64,000 nt of DNA from Salminus brasiliensis. Taxonomy: Eukaryota > Chordata > Actinopteri > Characiformes > Bryconidae. The stretch is taken from positions 94,123,339 to 94,187,338 of the forward strand of contig NC_132878.1 of NCBI RefSeq assembly GCF_030463535.1, read 5' to 3'. A program made the position numbers and the translations under genes. Of this stretch, positions 46,066 through 58,170 are shown one piece after another; position 1 is the stretch's first letter; each line of letters begins with the position of its first letter. The notes under the pieces are model-generated. The model did no database searches. It was not told the origin of the DNA and saw only the letters and a list, made by a program, of their open reading frames with translations.

Positions 46066-49000
46066 GTAAAGTTTGCCAACATCTAGTTAGATGTGTATTA
46101 CTGTCATATGACTGTAAACATTGGGTTTTTTATTGTTCTATACTGAACAATTCTTTAAATGTGTTCTTAATTTTAAATGGATGCTGTTTACCCTAACAGG
46201 GCAACTCAACCAAGTGGTCACATGTGCATTTTATTGTCATGTTTCTGCAATTAAGTCATCCAGTAATTATTTTTTTATTAACAAATTAGTTCTATTGTGT
46301 TGCTCTGGTGTTGATTTGTGTAGTAATGACAGATACACGGCTAAAATTTAATTAATTAATCAATTAATTAATTTAAATGAACAAATAAAAAATGTAATAA
46401 AAAAATAGACAGCTATGTGTGTAGGATAGTAGGAATGTCTGAGGAATTTGTTTGAACTATAAGTGAAGTGATTTATATGGTCCAATGTATAAGACCACTA
46501 CCTGCGAGTGATCTACCACATTCCTGATCTCTATGCTTTCTGTTCTTAAGTGTCCTTGGGCAAGACTCTTAACATTACATTGGCCCACCTCTGTAATATG
46601 AGTAACATGGTAAGATAAGAGTGTCAACTCAATCCCATATTAAACATATGGGATTGAGTTGACACTCTTATCTTACCATGTTACTCATATTACAGAGGTT
46701 TACACCAAAATGTAAACCCCAGATTGTGACCAGACCATTCAGAGGATGTAATTATATTGTGTTTAACCCTTTAAAAGTTACACTACTACCGGTTGACTCG
46801 CCCAGTTAGGGTAATTCTAGGAATTAAACAACAAGCATTTCAAAACGGCCACTGTAAATCAATAAAACTGAATAAATCTAGAACAGTAGAACTAGAATAT
46901 AATCAAGCACACCCACATGCATTACAAGGGTACTAACAACATTTCTACAAAAACAATCTATATTTAAAAAATGTAGAAAACAAGATATCAAGTTGAAATC
47001 AAGTTTGCTGTACTTAATAAACATTAAAACATGTATATCCCTCCAATTACAGCCTCGTATACATGTAAGAGTAAAATTTAAGTTTCAAGTTTCAGGTTTA
47101 TTTGTCATTTGCACAACATGTCAGGACATTTATGCATTGAAATGCTTGTGGTGAGGCTCAGGTTCATGCTCTACAGGATGACAAAACTATATACATACTA
47201 AACATATTAAAAGAAAGACAGGAGGGATCTGTAGAAATATTAATATTAAATGCAATATTAAATAATAATATTAATGCAAGGTTATTTAGATAGCTGTAGC
47301 CATACCTATGATTAATTATATTAAAATTAATATAAAATCATGTCTTACTAAACAAAGAGTAAATGACATTATTTAATTAAGGTACTAACAGGTTTGCCAG
47401 TCAGTCTAGCAATGAAATGTAATAATATGATCCTGTGTCGTGTTTTTGCTGAGAAAATGTTAGCATCCATTTCTATTTACCCTAACCGGGCAACTCAACC
47501 GAGCGGTCACACATGCTTTTCAGGGTAACATAGAAGTACATTTTATTGCCATGTTTCTGCAATTCGATGAGTCACATTACAGCATACAATTCTGTTTTTC
47601 ACAACTTTCAGACAATGATATCCTTTTATGAAATTGCCACCTAGTGGATATAATCAGCATTAGACAATTTATTCAATGAGTGGAATATGGTCAAACAGCC
47701 AAAGATGATTTTTTTTTATTATAGAATGTTGACCAAACGGTTGACCCCTGGGATTTTGTTCCAACAGCCTGGAAAGGTCTAATTAGCTCAATCCAGCTGC
47801 AGTTACCATTTGCCACCTCTGACCAAGTAGTACAGAAGTTACCTATTATCCCCTCTGACCAAAAGTGAACCAAAGAAAGTATTGCGTACTGACCCTTGCA
47901 TAATGAGCTTAACAGACTCTCTGCTCCTCTTTCTCCAGTTTTACAGCTGAGCTGCCTGTGCCACGGCTGGGTGGTTCAGGTGCCACAGTCAGTTACAGCT
48001 GTTGAGGGCAGCTGTGTGATATTGCCATGCAACACCAGCTCGCACACTAAAGTGGTTTGGTACGAGTATAGAAAAACGTCATCTCCAGTAGTGTATTCCA
48101 GAAACACTGCAGATATAACCAGTGAATTCAGAGGAAGAACGTCAGTCCCTGGAAACCCTGAGCAGGGAGACTGCAGTCTGAAGATTGACAGAGTCCGCCC
48201 TGCAGATGACAGATTACATCTGTATCCATGGATCCATCCTGACACCAAAAACAAATACCACTACGTCAAAATAAACATTGGTGAGTATACACACTGCTAC
48301 GAAGCCCCGATGGAGACATCAATCATTAATAAACTAAGTCATGTTGAGTCACTTAATTATCTTGTTGCCATGCTTTACTAAGTTGTGGCCATGACTTAAT
48401 TATCTAATTTCCACACCTTACTAAGGCATGGCCATGACCTAATTATCTCATTCCCACAGCTTGCTAAATTGTAGCCATGACTTATTTATCTTGTTTCCAT
48501 GCTTTACTAAGTTGTGACCACAAGTTAATTATCTTGTTCCCCAGCCTTACTAAATCATGGCCATGACCTAATTATCTCATTCCCACAGCTTGCTAAGTTG
48601 TAGCCATGACTTAAATATCTTGTTCCCATGCTTTACTAAGTTGTGGCCACAACTTAATTATCTTGTTCCCCAGCCTTACTAAATCATGGCCATGACTTAA
48701 TGATCTTGTTTCCACCTCTTACTAAGTTGTGGCCATGACTTAATGACCTTGTTTCCCCATCTTACCATGTTGTGGCCATGACTTAAATATCTTGTTCCCA
48801 TGCTTTACTAAGTTGTGGTCATGACTTAATTCTCATTCCCACACCTTACTAAGGCATGGCCATGACTTAATTATCTCATTCCCACACCTTGCTTAATTGT
48901 GGCTATGACTTAATTATCTTGTTCTTATGCTTTACTAAGTTGTGGCCACAACTTAATTGCCTTGTTCCCCCACTGTATTAAATCACGGCCATGACTTAAT

Positions 49001-52000
49001 TATCTTGTTTCCATGCCTTACTAAATCAATAATTATCTTGTTTCCACACCTTACTAAGTTGTGGTCATGTCTTAATTGTCCTGTTCCCCCGCCTTACTAA
49101 ATAATGGCCATGACTTAATTATCTTGTTTCCACATCTTACTAAGTCATGGCCATTACTTCATTATCTTGTTTTTAAGCCTTACTAAGTTGGAGCTATGAC
49201 TTAATTATCTTGTTCACATGCCTTACGAAGTTGTGGCCATGACTTGTTTCCATGCCTTACTAAATCGTGGCCATTATTTAATTATCTCATTCCCACACCT
49301 TGCTAAATTGCGGCCATGACTAAATTATCTTGTTCCCATTCTTTACTCAGTTGTGGCCATGACTTAATTACCTCATTCCTATACCTTGCTAAGTTGTGGC
49401 CACAGCTTAATTGCCTCATTCCCACACCTTGCTAAGCCATGACTTTTTGTGTAAGGCTTTTTGTGTTTCATTTATGCTGCCGAGCTCTGTTTGATGTTAA
49501 TGCTTTCTCACAGTGAAACCTAAGACTCCTGAGATCTCCATGGAGAGCCCACAAGTGGAGGGACAATTGTTCTCTGCCAACTGCACAGTCCAGCATTCCT
49601 GTCCTTCATCTCCACCACTGCCGGAATGGTTGGGCTTGCGTTATGTTTCTAACAAGGTGACCTCCACGATGGACAAGGATGGACTGTGGACTTCTGTGGC
49701 CCAAGCACAGTTCAAACCCAAGCTTCAGGACCTGAGCAGGAGGCTCAAATGCAAAAGCATGTTCAATGGCCAGGCTATATTGAGTAAAGGGCTTAAGCTT
49801 GACTTCAAATGTGAGTGAAGCCGACAAGCAATCAGGTTTTACTCATTATACAGTGGCGTGCAAAAGTAAAGGCACCAGTGGTCAAGGTTTTTAGTAAAAG
49901 ATGATTATCAGTCATGGAAGGAACACAATGCAAAAGTTTGGACACCCCAAAAGATTTAAGCTCTCAGTTAGGGCTATGGGTTGTTCACAGTGATCGTTAT
50001 GAAAGACCAGGTGATGCAAATTTCTAAATACTCCAACAATTAGCAGCTATGGGCTTCTTTAACCCCTTAACACTACAAATGAGTATTACACACTATGGTG
50101 TATTACTCAGCAACTACAGGGGCTGCTCTACAAACTGGTGGGGCTTTGGTAATTGAAGCCGGTGGGCCATAGGCTGTTTAAGGCCTCAAAACTTGTCCCA
50201 ACAATTTGAAGCTATGGGCTTCTCTAAGCAGCTGATGAGCAGTTCAGGTTCAAGTCCAGGTTTAGGTAGCTGCTTCCTCAGTTCCTCAGATAATAGAGGT
50301 GAAGCTGAGGTCTGGAAGACAGAGAAAACTTCCCTAGGGAGCTACTTGTAAATTAAAACCCCTGTCTGACTGCAAAAGACCTTCAGGAAGATTTCACAGA
50401 CTTTGTAGTTGTGGTGCACTGTTCTACGGTTCATACAATTTTAGCAAATCTTGGAAGCAGATATCACACTATCTGTAAAAAAGATGCAAAACAACTCTCC
50501 AAATCCTCAATGGACTGCCCCAAGATGCTGAGCATTGCCATGGTCCTCACAGTTATTAAAAGCCTGTGGCTAGACCTCAGAAGAGCAGTGCTGCAAGACA
50601 GGCCAAGAATCCCACAGAACTTGAAGCCATTTGCTGAAAGAGTGGGCGAAAATCCAAAAAATACAAACTGAAGGACTGAAAGACCCTTAGCTGCTACAGA
50701 GAGCATTTATTAGCTGTGATAGGCTACTTACTGAAGTATTACTAAGCACTGACCATAAAATGTGTTTGCCTCACGCTCTTTTATGTTTTAATGGTTTGAA
50801 AGAGATTTTGACCAGGGGTGCCCAAACATTTACATTCCACTTTATATAATTTTTTTTTTATATCAGTTAATTAAGTTTTATTAATATGAGGTGATTTTCA
50901 GACCACTAACTGAGCCACTAAACCCAGCAAATGAACTGAGACTGTAAATAGTCCTGTATCTTGTAGGCCTGTACTAATATACAGTTCTGGACTATAAATA
51001 GTCCCATATCTTGTAGGCCCATACTAATATACAGTTCTGGACTATAGATAGTCCCATATCTTGTAGGCCCGTACTAATACCAGTTATGGACAATTATATA
51101 GGTCTGGACTGTTAATATTCCCATATCCTGTAGGCCTGCATTAATATACAGTTCTGGACTACAAATAGTCCCATATCTTGTAGGTCTGTACTGTAGAAAG
51201 TTATGGACTGTAAATAGTCCAGTATCTTCCAGGCCTGTATTAATATACAGTTCTGGACTATGAATAGTCCCACATCTTGTAGGCCTGTACTATAGAGTTA
51301 TGGACTATAAATAGTCCCATGTCTTGTAGACCTGTACTAATATACAGTTCTGGACTATATATAGTCCAGTATCTTGTAGGCCTGCATTAATATACAGTTC
51401 TAGACTATAAATTGTCCCATATCTTGTAGGCCTGTACTAATATACAGTTTTGGACTATAAATAGTCGCATATCTTATAGGCCCGTACTAATATACTGTTC
51501 TGGACCATAAACAGTCTCATATCTTGTAGGCCTATACTACAGACAGTCCTGGACTATAGATAGTCCAGTATCTTGTAGACCTGTACTAATATACAGTTTT
51601 GGACTATAAATAGTCCAGTATCTTGTAGGCCTGTACTATTATACAGTTCTGGACTTTAGATAGTTCAGTATCTTGTAGGCCCGTACTAATTATATAGGTC
51701 TGGACTGTTAATATTCCCATATCCTGTAGGCCTGCATTAATATACAGTTCTGGACTACAAATAGTCCCATATCTTGTAGGTCTGTACTGTAGAAAGTTAT
51801 GGACTGTAAATAGTCCAGTATCTTCCAGGCCTGTATTAATATACAGTTCTGGACTACAAATAGTCCCATATCTTGTAGGCCTGTACTATAGACAGCTATG
51901 GACTATAAATAGTCCTATATCTTGTAGGCCGGTATTAATATACAGTTCTGGGCTATAAATAGTCCCATGTCTTGTAGGCCTGCATTAATATACAATTCTG

Positions 52001-55000
52001 GACTGTTAATATTCCCATATCCTGTAGGCCTGCGTTAATATACAGTTCTGGACTACAAATAGTCCCATATCTTGTAGGTCTGTACTATAGACAGTTATGG
52101 ACTATAGATAGTCCAGTATCTTGTAGGCCTGCACTAATATACAATTCTGGACTATAAATAGTCCATTATCTTGTGGGCCTGTACTAATATACAGTTGTGG
52201 ACTATAGATAGTTTAGTATCTTTTAGGCCCGTACTAATTATATAGGTCTGGACTGTTAATATTCCCATATCCTGTAGGCCTGTACTAATATACAGCTCAT
52301 GTTCTATGTATTTCCACAGATTCTCCCAGAAATGTGAAAATAGAGTGGACAGAAAAGAGCGTGGTTGAGGGGTCTACTGTCTCACTCACATGTACCAGTA
52401 ATGGCAACCCTCCACCAACTGACTATGAGTGGCTTGTCAATGAAAAGAGTTCCACCACAACACACAAGGCCACGGGAACTTTTTCACTCCAAGACGTCAG
52501 GCGAGACACGGCAGTCTCCTGCATTGCCCATAACTCCAAAGGACAGGGTCAATCTGAACAAATACTGCTGAATGTCCACTGTGAGTACAGTCTGAAGTTC
52601 TGACATCTCAAGGTCAAATGTGTGCACTGTGCACCTGGCATCTCCTCATTTGAGATTCATTGCTGTGTTTTGTATGGTCAGAACACCCCATGTGCTGGTG
52701 GGTACATGGTCCACTGAGACCTGAGATGTTCTGTAAGGGTTTGGTTGTATGCAAATGACCTATATTTGTTGTTTTAGAGCTAAAATAAGTAAACAGAACC
52801 TGTGCAGATTGGGTTTTTCTGCACATAACCAGTTTATATTTGATATAATACTTTATATTATACTTCATATAAGAAAGTAGGCCCACTAGCGGCAATATGT
52901 GGAGTCCAAGCACATATGAGCACCATGAGGCCTAACACAAGTCTTATTTGCTAGGACAAAAAAAAGAAGGTAAGGAAAGCGAGAAAGGATAAATAAAGAC
53001 CCCCAGATGTTATCATCATTGATTAGGGGCCTTCACTGATGGTTTGTACGGACTGATCTTTTGACCATGGTAAACTAAGCCGCACCGCAAGTACATGTAC
53101 AAGTCAAGTTGAGGTTAAGGTTAAGATTAGACTCAGGGTTAAGGTTAAGGTTAGGTTTTGGGTTGAGGTTAAGGTTAGAATTAGACTCAGGGCTAAGGTT
53201 ATGATTAGGTTTTGGGTTGAGATTAAGGTTAGGATTAGAGTGAGGGTTAAGGTTAGGATTAGAGTGAGGGTTAAGGTTAGGATTAGAGTGAGGGTTAAGG
53301 TTAGGATTAGGTTTTGGGATGAGGTTAAGGTTAGGATTAGACTCAGGGTTAAGGTAAGGATTAGGTTTTGGGTTGAGGTTAAGGTTAGGTTTTGGGTTAA
53401 GGTTAAGGTTAGGTTTTGGGTTGAGGTTAAGGTTAGGTTTTGGGTTAAGGTTAAGGTTAGGATTAGACTCAGGGCTAAGGTTATGATTAGGTTTTGGGTT
53501 GAGGTTAAGGTTAGGGTTAGGTTTTGAGTTAAGGTTAAGGTTAGGGTTAGGGTTAGGTTTTGGGTTAAGGTTAAGGTTAAGGTTAGGTTTTGGGTTAAGG
53601 TTAGGGTTAGGTTTTGAGTTAAGGTTAAGGTTAAGGTTAGGGTTAGGTTTTGGGTTAAGCTTAAGGTTAAGGTTAAGGCTAGGGTTAGGTTTTGGGTTGA
53701 GGTTACGGTTAAGGTTACGGTTAAGGTTAAGGTTAGGGTTAGGTTTTGGGTTGAGGTTAAGGTTAGGTTTTGGGTTAAGGTTAAGGTTAGGGTTAGGTTT
53801 TGGGTTAAGGTTAGGGTTAGGTTTTGGGTTAAGGTTAAGGTTAGGTTTTGGGTTAAGGTTAGGGTTAGGTTTTGGGTTGAGGTTAGGGTTAGGTTTTGAG
53901 TTAAGGTTAAGGTTAGGGTTAGGGTTAGGGTTAGGTTTTGGGTTAAGGTTAAGGTTAGGTTTTGGGTTAAGGTTAAGGTTAGGGTTAGGTTTTGAGTTAA
54001 GGTTAAGGTTAGGGTTAAGGTTAGGGTTAGGTTTTGGGTTGAGGTTACGGTTAAGGTTACGGTTATGGTTAAGGTTAAGGTTAGGTTTTGGGTTGAGGTT
54101 ACGGTTAAGGTTAAGGTTAGGGTTAGGTTTTGGGTTGAGGTTACGGTTACGGTTAAGGTTACGGTTACGGTTACGGTTACGGTTAAGGTTAAGGTTAAGG
54201 TTAGGTTTTGGGTTAAGGTTAAGGTTAGGGTTAGGTTTTGGGTTGAGGTTAAGGTTAAGGTTAGGGTTAGGTTTTGGGTTAAGGTTAAGGTTAGGGTTAG
54301 GTTTTGGGTTAAGGTTAGGGTTAGAGTTAGACTCAGGGTTAAAGCTAGGGTTAGACTCAGGGTTAAGGTTAAGGTTAAGGTTACTTACTGTCAGTAAAGC
54401 TTCACCAGAACATCTTCTAAATGTACTTTAGGATGTTTACCTCAGAGTTTTCAGACACTTCACTACTGCTACTGCACTGATCTGCTGTTGATGTGTTACT
54501 GATACACTGTTAAGAGTTTATTAATCATCATTAAGGACCACTCCAAATAGAGTGTTACCAAATATTTAATATGCAAACACACTGCACAGGACATACACTG
54601 ATCAGCCATAACATTAAAACTGACAGGTGATCTGAATAACATTCATTAAATGGCATTTATGGCACCTGTCAAGGAGTGGGATATAGAACAGTCAGTTCTT
54701 GAACTGAACTGTAAGAATCAGAGACACTTTGACAAGAACCAAGAACTGTGATGTTCTAGACGGCTGGGTCAGAACATCTCCAGAACAACGGGCAGGTCTG
54801 GTGGGGTGTTCCCGGTCTGCATTCTTTGGTCAGTTCCTACCAAAAGTGCTCCAAGGAAGGACAATCTGTTAACTGGCAACAGGGTCATGGGTGCCAAAGT
54901 CTTATTGATGCTCAACCTACAGGACTTAAAGTCCTGTCGTAATACTTACCACATGGCACCATAAGAGGTCTTGTGGAGACAAGTCAGAGCATGAGGAGAA

Positions 55001-57447
55001 TATATACAATATTAGATAGAGGTTTTAATGTTATGGCTGATTGCTGTAAAGCATGTCTTACTGTTAGAAAGTTCAACAATTATTTCCTGCATCCTAGAAA
55101 TGAGTTGTAAACATGTCCTGTTGTTGTAAATGAACTTTTACTCAGTTCCTCCCACCATCCTGCTGGACTCCGCATGCTCAGAGTGGGCTGGAGGTATGCA
55201 GTGTGTGTGCCGTGCAGAGGCAGAGCCCAGAGCTAGCGTCTCCTGGAGGGTTAATGGAAGCAGCGCTCTCCATCCACACTTCAATACAACAACTAACTAC
55301 ACCGGAAGAGTGGCAGTGTCAGAGTTAACGGGACCTCTGACCCACAGCCTGTCCTGTCAGGCCTCTAACTACTTGGGCAAAGATGTTTACCAGATGCCTA
55401 CCCAGCAGCCACTGTCAGGAGGTACTGCATTTCTGCTCAGTGTGCCCGTCAGTCAGCAGGTGAGAGACCTCCTCTTGTTGATGTCCTGGTTAAGTCCTTT
55501 GCTTCATCCCTTACAGGAAGGATACTGGCTATTGTGGCAGCTGTGGTGTGTGTCATCCTTGCCATACTTGCTGTGATGGTCTTCCGCTGGAAAAGGAGGT
55601 ACAGTTTACAGACGTGTCTTTTGGTTTTATGACTGAGAGGCCTGCATGCAGACCTTCTCAAACTAAATGATCCATCCAACATTTCCAAAACCCACATGGG
55701 TGATTGTGTTCTCCAAAAAACATCACATGGGTGATTGTGTTCTCCAAAAAACATCACATGGGTGATTGTGTTCTCTAAGAAACATCACATTTGTGATTGT
55801 GATCTCTAAGAAACATCACATTTGTGATTGTGTTCTCCAAGAAACATCACATTTGTGATTGTGATCTCTAAGAAACATCACATTTGGGATAGTGAGCTCC
55901 AAGAAACATCACATTTGGGATAGTGAGCTCCAAGAAACATCACATTTGGAATTGTGAGATCCAAGAAACATCACATTTGTGATAGATTATTGCGAAAATC
56001 ACATTTGTGATTAGTGTTTGGAATTTCTAAAAAACAAATTTATCTAAATCTAAAACAAATCATCAAATGGGTGATTGTGACCTCCCCCACACAAAAACAC
56101 ACCTGTGTAATTGTGATCTTGTAAATGTAATGAAAACATTACATTTGTGATAATTGCAAAAATTACATTTGTGATTAGTGTTTGGGATTTCTAAAAAAAA
56201 GGGGGAAATAATCTGTGATTGGTGGTTGCTAACTCCAAAACAAATCATCACATTTGTGATTGTGTTCCCTGAAAACCCCATCATATTTGTATTTGTGATT
56301 GGTGAATGTGATATCTAACAAAATGTCGCAATTGTGAGTGGTGATTGTAGTCTCGTAAAAAATCATGTTTGTGATCATGAGTGCTAATGTTTGTGATTTC
56401 TGTGATTGTGATCCCCCTTCAAAAAAATAAAGCACATCTAAAAAAAAATCATCACGTGTGATTGTGATCTCCAAGAAACCATGACATTTGTGATAGGAGA
56501 ATGTGATCTCTGACAAAATATGACATTTGTGAGTGACTGTGATCTTGTAATTTCCAAAAATAACACATTTATAATTAGTGTTAGTGTTGTAAATTGTGTT
56601 TACAAAAAAAAAAACACATCTGTGATTGGTGATTGCTATCTCCAAAAACCAACAACACATGTTATTGGTGATTGTTATCTTTAAAAAAAAAACGTGATTG
56701 TGATCTAAAAAAACCACACACATCACATTTGCGATTGGTAAATGTGATCGCTAACAAAATATGAATGTGATCTCTAACAAAATCACATTTGTAAGTGGTG
56801 ATTGCGATCTCACACATCTCTTTTACAAAATGAAGGAACCAAATTGGTTCTTCTATGGCATCGCTCAAAGAACCCTTTGTAGCACCTTTAGGTTTAAGAG
56901 TGAACAGTGTCTAAAACTACATAAGCAAGTCTATAAAAGATCACTCAAAGGGAACTAGCCTTTTCCTTTTTTGTGCCACTGATGGCTTTTTGTGTAGTTT
57001 TATGTTCAAATAAAATGATTCTTATAGGATAATTTTCCAATCTCTCATTAAACCTTGGAAATCTGCAGTTTTTGTACTGTGTTGCTGTCCTTTAAAGTCT
57101 GATATCTGCAAACAATCAAGCTGAACATGCCTCATAACTTCAGTGTGAATGGGCGGGGCTAAACTGCAATAGGCTGAATGGGCAGTGTACATATGTGCTG
57201 GTTTTTGTGGACTGTTTGGATTGATTGGAGAATAGATGGTGCAATAATTTTAGTGATTTTTTTTGTTTAGTGGATTATTTTTTTATATTATATGAGCCTT
57301 TTAAAAATGTGCCTTAGCTGCACCGTGTTTCTTTTTACGTTAAAACTTTAACGCTGACTTTATGTATTCAGATCTCATACAGAGTCGAGCAGAAAGAGCA
57401 TGAAACAGTTTAAGACTGACCATTTGGACTTCAACGTCAGCACCTAG
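46020..57447 (+). CDS. Siglec/MAG/CD22-like receptor, gene 3 (7 exons, truncated tail)
   Basis: Third paralogue. My join is 46020-46065, 47939-48280, 49514-49810, 52320-52580, 55146-55439, 55517-55598 and 57372-57447. It is 1398 nt and 465 residues; the second ATG (46029) would give 462 and matches the other genes better. The layout is as in gene 1: signal peptide, V-set, three C2 Ig, helix. The tail runs only about 25 residues after the helix. It ends at an in-frame TAG (57445-57447) that precedes the YxN region kept as a relic (EDLYRN) just downstream. All three frames of this exon stop early, so the truncation does not depend on the exact splice. Introns are packed with minisatellites. It could be a decoy-like receptor or an incipient pseudogene; the extracellular part is intact. 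Confidence 0.65.
46490..46700. repeat. Family E repeat ending in a perfect palindrome
   Basis: 46587-46640 and 46646-46699 are exact reverse complements of 54 bp around a 5-bp spacer (taaac). Arms begin acctctgtaatatgagtaac. The sequence belongs to the family E repeat (compare ttactcatattacagaggtg at 37145). It lies in intron 1 of gene 3. Confidence 0.95.
47939..48280 (+). CDS. Gene 3 exon 2: V-set Ig domain
   Basis: 342 nt. EGSCVILPC and GDCSLKI keep the Siglec cysteines. The F strand is HLYPWIHPDTKNKYHY, again without the Arg. More diverged from genes 1 and 2 than they are from each other. Confidence 0.85.
48345..49445. repeat. 43-bp minisatellite, about 25 units
   Basis: Units built on ggccatgacttaattatct, then tgttcccacaccttactaag. 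It enlarges intron 2 of gene 3 to 1233 bp, against 75-78 bp in genes 1 and 2. Confidence 0.92.
49514..49810 (+). CDS. Gene 3 exon 3: C2 Ig domain 2
   Basis: 297 nt, one codon longer than in genes 1 and 2. ANCTVQHSCPSSPPLPEW keeps both cysteines. LKCKSMFNG closes the sheet. Confidence 0.85.
49850..50840. mobile_element. Tc1-type element relic
   Basis: The left end is cgtgcaaaagtaaaggcacc with an inner gcaaaagtttggacacccc. The right end, aggggtgcccaaacatttac, is its inverse. Inside, 50390-50670 retains pieces of an open frame with no clear transposase motif. A family F repeat copy (50060-50190) is included. Located in intron 3 of gene 3. Confidence 0.6.
50940..52295. repeat. 50-bp minisatellite, about 26 units
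   Basis: Unit tggactataaatagtcccat, then atcttgtaggcctgtactaa, then tatacagttc. Part of the array is itself duplicated (about 51105-51250 and 51690-51850). Fills intron 3 of gene 3 up to 25 bp before exon 4. Confidence 0.93.
52320..52580 (+). CDS. Gene 3 exon 4: C2 Ig domain 3
   Basis: 261 nt, acceptor tttccacag. KSVVEGSTVSLTC, YEWLV and AVSCIAHNSKG form the Ig core. Donor gtgagt. Confidence 0.82.
53100..54385. repeat. Telomere-like (TTAGGG/TTAAGG) interstitial array
   Basis: About 1.3 kb of G-rich hexamer variants, mainly ggttaa, ggttag and ggtttt, including runs such as ttagggttagggttaggg near 53915. Strand asymmetry is complete (G-rich on +). The open frames with alternating hydrophobic and basic residues are artefacts of the repeat. 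It lies in intron 4 of gene 3. Confidence 0.93.
54595..55050. mobile_element. Non-autonomous DNA transposon, copy 3 (family C)
   Basis: acactgatcagccataacat at the left and ttttaatgttatggctgatt at the right are inverted repeats. The body matches the other two copies in inverted orientation. Confidence 0.75.
55146..55439 (+). CDS. Gene 3 exon 5: C2 Ig domain 4, MAG domain-5 type
   Basis: 294 nt. PPTILLDSACSEWAGG and MQCVCRAEAEP match gene 2 closely. The frame-keeping donor is gtgtgc at 55440. A stronger-looking CAG/gtgaga at 55460 would put the membrane exon out of frame. Confidence 0.78.
55517..55598 (+). CDS. Gene 3 exon 6: transmembrane helix
   Basis: 82 nt. ILAIVAAVVCVILAILAVMV then FRWKRR. 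Only phase 1 entry gives an open helix; the other entry phase meets a TGA. Confidence 0.75.
55690..56830. repeat. Degenerate minisatellite, units of about 31-34 bp
   Basis: Regular at the start (gtgattgtgttctccaaaaa with acatcacatgg), then decaying to loose tcacatttgtgattgtgatc units. Fills most of intron 6 of gene 3. Minus-strand open frames across it are artefacts. Confidence 0.88.
57372..57447 (+). CDS. Gene 3 exon 7: shortened tail with premature TAG
   Basis: Acceptor gtattcag. Reads RSHTESSRKSMKQFKTDH and a few more residues, then TAG. It aligns with RSGREPSEIRTNK in gene 2. The bases after the stop still code a EDLYRNITK-like stretch up to a gtacaacac donor shared with gene 2. Confidence 0.6.
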
Positions 57448-57917
57448 GTGAGGGACACAGCTACGGAGGATCTCTACAGAAACATCACAAAAAGGTACAA
57501 CACATGGTCTCCTATCGACAACAGAACACCTGCACACTTAATGCACTGAATGTGACATTAATGGTGTAACATGCTGATACCAGAGGTGGGGGTCCCTTCC
57601 TTTGCCCATGTTCAGCTGTAAGCCATTAGGATGGCAATGGCAGGACAATGGCAGCAGCCTGCGCAGTAAGTACCGTCCATCAGGTGAAAAGACCCCAAAC
57701 AAGACTGTGTTTCCTTAAAAGTGCAGTAGAACTGGACAGAGCTGAATTATAGGGGCCAAACACAGGGAAGTGGTAGCAGATGGTAGGCGAGTGCTAGGCT
57801 AAAAGCTAACCTGGTCACAATATCTTTAGCTAGCTGACCGCACACTCTGCCACGAGGACACTCAGAGGACACTGACACTGGTAAGGTAGTAGGCTTGTAA
57901 AACAACATCTGAGCAAA

Positions 57918-57919
<2 letters not shown>

Positions 57920-57960
<41 letters not shown>
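57920..57960. repeat. (CA)n microsatellite
   Basis: About 20 CA units between genes 3 and FFAR. Confidence 0.92.
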
Positions 57961-57961
<1 letters not shown>

Positions 57962-57999
57962 GAGAACACACACCTCATTGCCCAGGAAGCACATAAGGG

Positions 58000-58170
58000 T
58001 TCGGTAGTTTCCTCAAGGGCCCCTCAGTCGTAAATACTGAGGAGGAGAAAGCACCGGCCCTTACTTGCACCCACCCCCAACTACCTGCCGGACCAGGGGA
58101 TCAAGCCAGCGACCTTCCCGTCCCAAGCTTGCTATGCTAACATTTAGGCCATGGCTGCCTGAGATACTTG
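58000..58170 (-). repeat. tRNA-derived SINE, inverted
   Basis: Read on the minus strand, a head with ggcagccatggcctaaatgt (A-box-like) and a B-box-like ggtcgctggcttgatcccc precede aggtagttggg. It lies downstream of the gene 3 tail exon. Confidence 0.55.

Noticed and set aside
53499..54431. 310-codon open frame rich in Leu, Gly and Arg
   Set aside because: Translation of the telomere-like G-rich hexamer array; it has no non-repeat sequence of note.
56229..56726. 165-codon minus-strand open frame
   Set aside because: It lies entirely within the degenerate 31-34 bp minisatellite of gene 3 intron 6.
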